A DNA stretch of 64,000 nucleotides from the NCBI GenBank assembly GCA_023313575.1, contig JAJTTP010000009.1:1426001-1490000 (forward strand), written 5' to 3'. Source of the stretch: Eutypella sp. D-1 (Eukaryota; Ascomycota; Sordariomycetes; Xylariales; Diatrypaceae). Shown one piece after another: positions 58,001-64,000 of this stretch (position 1 is its first letter; each line of letters opens with the position of its first letter). The translations under genes were made by a program, and so were the position numbers. The notes under the pieces were generated by a model. The model searched no databases, was not told where the DNA came from, and saw only the letters and a program-made list of their open reading frames with translations.

Positions 58001-58244
58001 AACTCTTATCGGCGGCATTGTCGGCCTCTCCCCGCTGCTCCTCCCGCAGTAGCTGTAGGGCAAGCTCCTGAAGGGATTCGGGACTTAGCCTTGCAGCATC
58101 GTAGGTGTCCTGTTCCTGTATCAAGGGGGTGCTCTTAAGCTCGTCGGAGATGCGATTGAAGGCGCCGTTGATGAAACCGTATTTGGGCAGCAACTGAAAT
58201 AAGAATAATGACTCGAGTGGTGTATAGGCCGCCGTGTTATTCAT
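55098..58244 (-). CDS. BRD8/Bdc1-like bromodomain protein, probable NuA4 subunit
   Basis: Single-exon gene, 1048 residues. The N-terminal block (YTPLESLFLFQLLPKYGFINGAFNRISDEL..., about 5-40) plus a coiled coil (about 115-152, FRDNIVRQIRDDERRIEIVRREISEIERGEW) matches the SANT-like/coiled-coil start of BRD8 and S. pombe Bdc1, members of the NuA4/Tip60 histone acetyltransferase. About 155-720 is Pro/Gln-rich disorder with long Gln runs encoded by CAG/CAA. The C-terminal bromodomain (about 795-930) shows LWTRSFNKVSASALEQVISHRHANMFAHAV, REAPGYRNIVLQPQDLNNIRRAI, and EIVHMFANAIMYAPD; the last motif has Ala where bromodomains normally have the acetyl-lysine-binding Asn. The tail is acidic, then ends in KRRRVRG. 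Nuclear location is expected. Assignment to NuA4 is by family knowledge. Confidence 0.82.
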   Translation of the reverse strand: MNNTAAYTPLESLFLFQLLPKYGFINGAFNRISDELKSTPLIQEQDTYDAARLSPESLQELALQLLREEQRGEADNAADKSWAGLSPTSRKRKLQSPPLPSLEEAHKYSEKLPILVDRLYARFRDNIVRQIRDDERRIEIVRREISEIERGEWDTKNERQPETQDGPKVASPPTPAHGDSSAVKINGQTAPALPPASVPASVPATVSAPASAPPRVLDHGSKPEPTRTPTPVSVSTPTPLSHPPVDRRPSQPSQSPVPPAARTPNEIQQSAIDRRTQELPRPLNGTTPVLQHPQGVQGYGARPASTPPQPLHTEPLQRPDNPAQTRSPAQGQTPALKWEPPYQPGAHHQASVPSPRPPYNAGPGRAPNYPPPSPSHPPPQYPNGRQTPTQYPQPSRPTSQPQAKPSPPVLVPPQTTSQLPPSLPSLPLNATPDGAGQQNSQHRPPSLPPGPKPGVPSPSYAHAQPKPAPTQPPIRPPSAISSPVAQSHVTTPKAPVSSGPWHSPSNTPRTPYSQHTPHVSASHPPVQSQQAYQQQVPQQQQQQHQQPHHQQQYPQQQQYQQKYQQQQPPPPPPPQPQPQQPPYQLPNQPQQQPQQQPPQQPPQQPPQQPQPPSQPQHQYQQPNQQQSVPASYPSSYSAATSPSVAGPEPRPQPSVAQTPVTTQQAVRPVSTPQPLGVNVSSHVIRGHGTKWVSTPTPATPRVREASSYFDVESPAYEPLSPPLQPAQQAKSSPIQAGKNDVSKVSTAAHAKPRQPRSAEKAGAEGTATPAPEFSANKIKHEEATPRVSEDGGDTTADEGSRSRVQSATATANKRKREESPIDREPSGPPTHVLWTRSFNKVSASALEQVISHRHANMFAHAVKEREAPGYRNIVLQPQDLNNIRRAINQGHKAATAAAAALPDVDPSAGSIWLPMSVELVPPRGIINIAQLEREIVHMFANAIMYAPDPNRGFGPSFLREQEDGSEDENDDALGYEVDEDAIVKDTRSMFVEVEKLLSDLRNEVARNAPPPVGGLSSRSMSLMGGEASAAEDETDELAGDAKRRRVRG
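56395..56660. repeat. CTG/TGG/CGG trinucleotide-rich tract coding Gln/Pro repeats
   Basis: Imperfect trinucleotide repeats (GCTGCGG, GTTGCTGTTGCTGTT and similar on the + strand) encode Gln- and Pro-rich runs of the bromodomain protein on the minus strand. Several open frames on the opposite strand here are by-products of the repeat. Confidence 0.85.
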
Positions 58245-58732
58245 GAGCCAATATCCGCCTCCTGGCCGGGGGTGGTGGTAAGGACGTTCGCGTCGCGGTA
58301 GCAGATGAATGGGCGCCAGGATCTGATGACACGGTTAGAGGAATTAGAGGAAATCAACGTGGAATCAACTTGGTGGATGATTATCGTCATGGTTGTTGTC
58401 GGGCCCGACGTGGGGGAAATCGGGGGGAAAGATGGGAAAAGATCGGGGGAAATGTGGCGTTTTAACACATACTAAGACCGTATTAAGGGTCAACGAGGTC
58501 TAATAAGACTACTCGGACCAATATCATAACGTGACGGAGATGGTAAAAGCCTCGATTTGATGAGGCTGATGAGGGTTGTTCGTGATGAAGAGATTTTTTT
58601 TTCGTGTAGGTGTAGGTGTCGTCTGTTCATAAATCACGTGATTGCAGAATTGGGTTGGTTTTGAGTGGTATGGCCAGTATGGGGGATCTCCCAGTATGGA
58701 TAGGATACCTAGTGATAGTTAACTAGTAGTTC

Positions 58733-58880
58733 CAAGCAAGCCAGGCAAGCCAACAAAAACTGGCAAGACTGGACTGGCAGAGTGGCAGAGTGGTAGCAAA
58801 AGTTGGCCGAGAGTGGGTGGCAGGTTTGGCAGGTTTGGCTGGCTGGCTTGGTTGGCTGGCTGCTGGCTGCTGGCTGGTTA
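58733..58880. repeat. TGGC/GGCT-rich low-complexity tract
   Basis: Repeated AAGCCA, ACTGGCA, GAGTGGCA, GGCAGGTTT and GGCTGGCT units, about 490-640 nt upstream of the bromodomain gene start. Confidence 0.7.
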
Positions 58881-59762
58881 AGGTGGGTGGGTTCCAGGTT
58901 GTTGTTTGTGTGATGGATCGATCGACAGATTAGGAAGACTTCCAAGGTCCACGGGTTGTCTTGTCTGTCAGTGAAAGTATGCATAGAGCCTAGGCCACTA
59001 CGCGACCACGTAAACGCATATACAAAGTACATACGCGTACAAGACGTACATGCGCTATACTTTTAGTACATGTATATAAAAAGCATGTATGCTTGTATAC
59101 ATGATAGATAAGATGCTTATCTCCTAGCTCTAGCATCTTGTCATCCCCGGACCATACTCAGCAGGATACGTCACTTATAATAAAGCAACTCTCGAAGTTC
59201 AAATAACAAAGTTTTCCAGCTAGTCTTTCATTAACTGGCTACCAGTTTACTTCATCACATACTATAAGTCGTAATGTCTAATAGTAAGCTGCCCTGGTCA
59301 TGTCCGGATACTGTACCCCAAGCTACTAAGTCAACAGCAAAGCAACAAGCTACAAGTCCTCCAGGGCTGACTCACAACCTTGCCTACTTCCAGTTTCCCA
59401 CCTGTTCCCGATGAATGCCCCCTCCCTCGACGAGGTACATTCACGTGGTTTAAATGAATGCCGCACTCGACGATCCCGGAGGTCCCTCCGTGGTTCACAT
59501 CTTACTTGACACCAAGCCAAGACTGATCCGCGTGTGCCCGTTAAGTTGTTGCTGATAAGCCACGAGAACTCTCTCACGTGAATAATGCGGCTGAAGCCCC
59601 TAATTGTCACGATACCCTCTACTTCGTACTACACTATGTAGTAGCTTAAGCAACCAGTTAGGTACTTCACTCACATGACACCTGCCATGTTTTCCGGTGG
59701 GGTGGAGGGGGGAACCTTCTTTAAAACATTTATGTATAAGTTGCATAAGCTTTCAGATTATG

Positions 59763-59788
59763 TACTCCGGAGCTATGCATACGGAGTA
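59763..59788. repeat. Inverted repeat TACTCCG/CGGAGTA
   Basis: Seven-base arms (59763-59769 and 59782-59788) separated by 12 nt. The CGGAGTA word recurs at about 60324 and 62136. Confidence 0.65.
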
Positions 59789-62546
59789 ACTGGATACAGC
59801 ATCATCTCAATATCTTATGGGACAACTATAAATAGATACTCTACAATGCGGTAAGAAACGAGAAGACTATGCAAATTGGATCTGACTGCACGAAAAGTCG
59901 GAATCCCATGACACGATTAGTTAATCTTTGGCTTGACCATACCTACAGTCTTCGGGTTTCCTATCGGATGCTCCTTAGCAAGTACGAAAGTTATGATTTG
60001 TTTAGCATTTTAGGTTGTGTGCAGCTTTAAGCAGACATACTTGTTGCTGGAAGGAACAGAGGTATAAGAAGACGTTGGTGGCTACTTCGACAACTTCAAT
60101 CTTTACCGTAGTAGGTACATACGTAGAAGTTATCAGGAACGCCTTCTTAGCTCTACTTGAGGTTGCTTTTTTCGGCTGTTCGGTAGCATATATTTAGAAA
60201 AGGTATCAATGCAACCCGACCTTCGAACTTCGGAGATCATCCCTAATCCTACACCTCCAGTTGGTACCAGGTTCTTCTATCTGCAACTGTTACATATATG
60301 TATCAGGCCAAAGAGCTGCAGTACGGAGTAGTTACATTACTACGTACGTATATGAATAAATACCACACGAACTTTTGCAAAGTGAAGCGCAACCGGGGAT
60401 GCAACTTAACAATATTGAACTTAAACGCCGATGGGTCCTCACACTAACAACTTTGAATAAGAAAGCACAACATCGATCGAGTTGCCCCCATGCCTACTCG
60501 CACAGATATCTCGTAAGAAATATGCATTTCCGTCTTATCCAGCGATATCTTACCTACAAGTACCTAGAGCTAGTTATGATTACCCTATCTCACATCAACT
60601 TCTTAACGACATTAAAGAATCTACTATTTATTATACGATGATTATCTGCTAGTCAGTCTGCTCCATACTAGAGCGCATATAACGCATATAACGGCCCCAG
60701 TCTTCCCCGCTATGCATATCTTCTATAAGGACACTAATTATACAAAGGGGAGGGGGCGGCGCCCCGAGGGGTTAGAGGGGATAACTAGACCCCGTCAGCC
60801 AATGTGCAGTAAGGTCTTATCAGTCTGCCAATTCTTTTACACAAGGGGCGCTCGGGCCGCTGGAATTGCACTTTGGGTCTTCTTTCTTCTCCAGGAACCA
60901 CAAGGCCTTGACAAGCCTCTTGCAGATGGACTTAAATGGAGCAGACAAGTTTTTCTGGGGACTTCGTTTTGATTCGGATCTTCATTCGCTGCGGGTTCCA
61001 TTCATTTTGCATAATAGTGAACCAGATGGTTAAACTTCATTTGGCGCCCCTTATGCCCTCGGCGCCTCGCTAGCCCCCGTGCCCCCCGGCCCCCCAGCCC
61101 CAGCCCCAGCGTCTTTTAAGCGCCCCCTTGCCTTCCCCCGAAATCGTTGATTAGGTAGGACTTGACAATCGAATCGAACCCGGATCGACATAGTCATATA
61201 AACTATCAATCAATCAATTAATCAATTAAATATTGCATCATGTTAGGCAGAGTATATATCAAGCATCCACTAGCTAGCCTACACATCATCTTATTTTATC
61301 GAATAGCTAAACACTTTTGCAGAGTAGCTTGCATCGATGAGGAGGCTCTTGGAATTATACAAACTAGGTTATATCAATGTGTCTTCTTAAAGCCACCTAG
61401 ATATGTAAAGTAACCTTTACACATTTTGTATAATTTGCCCCTTAAATATGCAGTGATCTAACAATCTAGGTACAGATATGCCTGCATCCGACCTTAAAGG
61501 GATATATTACAACATAAAACCTCCTGCATAGCTGCTGGTACTGGTTTCATACATGGGATAATTACCTACCTGGCATATCAGGACAGATTTCTATATACGA
61601 AGTGGCCCTGGCAGCTGCCCTGGTAAGCGGCTTCGAAGGGCACTGCCATCCACTTACTACATGTATCTTCAGTTGTAGATAGTATAGAAATAAATTGGAA
61701 GTTGGGCATGCCTACTAAAGTAGCAGCACTTTAAACCCAACCCCTCCAGATCCACAACCACAAGACCGGTTCGGCTGACCCCTTTTCCCCCTGCCCAGTC
61801 CAGTCAGCCAGTTCAAGCCAGTTGTGTACTTAAAACCACCTGGGCAGGTAAGCCGACCAGCCCGTCAGCCAGGAAAGCCACCTGGACATCCCGACATCCA
61901 GACATCCAGCCGCAGCAGCAGTGCTCTTTCCCCCAACTCCATTTCCAGTTCCAAATTCAGCCCGTTGCGACTCCCCTTGCACATATAAGGTTACGGGAAA
62001 GAAACAACCTCCTTGGAAGACAGACAGATAGATACCCCTTAAACAGGCATAGTCCGAGTCCACTCTTACTTGGAAGTTACAAGTCCACCCAATCCACCCG
62101 GCCACCCTACCTAAGGCACCTAATAATCAATCTACGGAGTACCCTATGTAGTACCCTATCTAGGTACATATTAGCAGAAACCAGGGCCCATAAACTAGTA
62201 ACAACACTTGCAGCCAGCGGGCTCTCCCATACCTAACCTGGATCATCTAACCTGGACCTATACATATACGGAACTTCTACACGCACACAAGCTTTTTTTT
62301 TTCCCTTCTCAACCTCCTACTCCGTTATGTTCTATTAACAAGGTAGTCATTACATGCAATAAACCTGTCTAGGTGGCCTACCTACTCGTTCGATTCTTAT
62401 TCGGTTTTTGTAGTGATACTTTGTATACGCGAGAACCCTCGACAAACATCCCGTTACCGAAAAGTCGGGTAACTTTAGTATCCTTTTCGCTTTTCGAACA
62501 AACAATCTACACTCTACACATACAGTTTCTTCCCTAAGTCGTCAAC

Positions 62547-63436
62547 ATGAGCGGCGGCCCTACTGACGATGAGCTCGACCGTGACTGGCAGCCCAATGGC
62601 CGCCGCCCACAGTCGTATGTAAACACCCACGTTCCACATCCCTTGTCCCGTCAACCCATCGACTCGCATCGTTGCGGGCCATTATTAGCCTCCCACCTGA
62701 CCAGCGGTCAAGATGGGAAATTGTACCAAGTAAAGATCCAACGGTCTGGTCTGTTCCAGAAGACTAACATGTATATCCTACCTCGAAAATAGTACCATCG
62801 CCCGCTCCTTTAGCCAGGAGTTGATGGATATCTTCAAGATCGAGAACAGCATTGCCGACTTAGGCGACCAGGTTGACAAGCGGTACGTAGCGGAGTGAAT
62901 TCCATATTTCCACCCACTAATCCCTCGTCTTTTGCCGCCGAACATGAACGACTAACGCCGATATGTTTCTTCCTTGCACATACAACAGGAAACAGCAGGT
63001 CACTACCCAGACAAGCGAGCTAGAATCCCTCGAGGCCCGCATCCGGGAGATGGAGGAGAGACTGAAACGTAACGGTGGCGTACCGCAGACGACCGGAGGT
63101 CCGCAGGCCCCCCGCCAGCCGCAGACCGACCCCGTGGGTTCCAACAAGGATGCCGCGAAGACTTCTAGGCCAGGTACCGCCAAGCAGACCCAGCAACAGG
63201 TCCCGGTACGCGGAGGGGCCATGCCGCCGACGCCCACGGCCAGTGAAGGTGAATACCTCGATCCTGCTGATAGTCATCATCCCCCTCACCGCCAGTATGA
63301 CGAGAAAATTTCCTCCACAACAACTACTCCTAGTGCCGCCACTAATCACCCCGGCCGCTCTCCCGGTGTTGTCTCGACTCGAACTTTTGCTGACTATGTT
63401 TTGGTGACCAAAGATGGTGGCGATCGCGACATCTAG
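62547..63436 (+). CDS. Small coiled-coil protein, conserved fungal hypothetical
   Basis: Exons 62547-62614, 62793-62882, 62989-63436; 606 nt, 201 residues; introns 178 and 106 nt (GTATGT...AAATAG and GTACGT...CAACAG). The joined protein reads MSGGPTDDELDRDWQPNGRRPQS, then STIARSFSQELMDIFKIENSIADLGDQVDK, then a coiled coil (QTSELESLEARIREMEERLKRN, about 58-79), then Pro/Gln/Thr-rich disorder and a short end YVLVTKDGGDRDI. Exon phases agree. I believe similar proteins occur across filamentous ascomycetes but cannot name a family or function. An alternative intron within exon 3 (donor after 63247, acceptor near 63296) would truncate the protein soon after PTASE, so the C-terminus is less certain. 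Confidence 0.7.
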
Positions 63437-64000
63437 GGCCCCGGCAACACTAGGTCTTCGGTATTTCTCCGCCCACAGAATTCGTGACTGAGTCGACTCC
63501 TTTTGACGAAAAACCTTCGCTTTTCGATCCGAGCTTTCCATCGCCGAACCCAGGCCTCAATTTTCCTTGGCAAGGATAACGGGACCACGAAGATCTTCCC
63601 GGTATCTCGAAAACTGCACTTCTCTCCAGCAGGCCCCAAGGCAGTCGGCCAATAAGACGACGAAAACTAGGCCAAGCAAATATCGATTGGGAACGGCTAA
63701 CAGTTGACGCTCAATCCGGTGTCCCTATCGCGTCCCAGCTGGTCTTGTCTTCTCCGCAAGCACAGCAGGGTTCACTCGTTTCAAGCGTGCGACACCCAAG
63801 TTTCTTCCGGCGTTCGGGGCGTCTATTTTTTGGGTCACCCATATCCTCTTTTATTACCGACTTCGCCTTCTCGTCAGCTCGTTCCCGCGCATCTCTGCAT
63901 TTTACGATTACATGTTTTTGTTTCCCATCCCTTTATTAGGTAGTTACGATTCGGACGGTGGTCGGTTTTATCTGTTTTTTGGTTGATTGATGAGATGACC
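63437..64000. other. Right-end flank
   Basis: 3' flank of the coiled-coil gene and unassigned DNA to the window edge. It becomes pyrimidine-rich; the open frames after 63704 have no features. Confidence 0.4.

Larger units (their letters stand above)
58245..62546. other. 4.3-kb gene-free interval
   Basis: The longest gene-poor stretch of the window. It holds a TGGC/GGCT-rich tract (58733-58880), a TACATG/GTATAC-rich stretch (59025-59105), a TACTCCG...CGGAGTA inverted repeat (59763-59788), a C-rich spot (61066-61125), AATC repeats (61206-61230) and a GCCAG/CATCC-rich tract (61795-61920). The left part is the promoter of the bromodomain gene, the right part that of the small coiled-coil gene. 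No open frame over 91 codons and none with features. Confidence 0.55.

Noticed and set aside
61169..61185. B-box-like word on the minus strand (CCGGGTTCGATTC)
   Set aside because: The flanking bases do not form a T-arm or acceptor stem, so not a tRNA.

Overview
The window is nuclear DNA of a filamentous ascomycete, most likely a sordariomycete-like member of Pezizomycotina. The evidence is short GT-AG introns with CTAAC/CTGAC-type branch points, long disordered fungal-type proteins, fungus-specific versions of Sec3, Enp2, Med13 and mitochondrial bL33m, and an AT-rich retrotransposon remnant at the left end that carries the signature of repeat-induced point mutation (RIP). The order is inference; nothing in the sequence fixes genus or species.

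Layout. 1-1743: RIP-mutated Ty1/copia remnant ending in a probable LTR. 2591-7158 (-): exocyst subunit Sec3. 9216-24293: a block of metabolic and accessory genes: P1-family peptidase (-), mitochondrial hydroxyacid-oxoacid transhydrogenase (+), alcohol-acetyltransferase-like protein (-), an unrecognised four-helix membrane protein (-), a short-chain dehydrogenase (-), an amidase (-) and a PNPOx-type flavin-binding protein (-). 25186-38000: conserved and structural genes: mitochondrial ribosomal protein bL33m (+), a 1178-residue coiled-coil protein of unknown function (-), a small single-pass membrane protein (+) and Enp2 (-). 38037-45268 (+): Mediator subunit Med13 and methylthioadenosine phosphorylase. 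46165-54149: a second accessory block: berberine-bridge-type FAD oxidase (+), polysaccharide deacetylase (-), Ser/Thr-rich single-pass membrane protein (-) and cytochrome P450 (-). 55098-58244 (-): a BRD8/Bdc1-like bromodomain protein. 62547-63436 (+): a small coiled-coil protein.

How the genes relate. The conserved genes serve unrelated core functions (exocytosis, mitochondrial and cytosolic ribosome production, transcriptional mediation, chromatin acetylation, methionine salvage). The two accessory blocks are rich in oxidoreductases and hydrolases but contain no polyketide synthase, NRPS, terpene cyclase or dedicated transcription factor, so they are not recognisable secondary-metabolite clusters. 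Intergenic DNA is long (up to 4.3 kb) and carries recurrent TAGGTACCTA/CCTAGGTA-type words, short tandem repeats and one perfect 20-bp palindrome.

Exon structures were rebuilt by hand from frame continuity, splice-site consensus and family knowledge. In every multi-exon model the exon lengths sum to a whole number of codons. I found no CRISPR array, no convincing tRNA or rRNA gene, and no clearly new multi-gene system. The best leads are the unrecognised membrane protein, the large coiled-coil protein, and a bromodomain lacking its usual acetyl-lysine-anchoring Asn.
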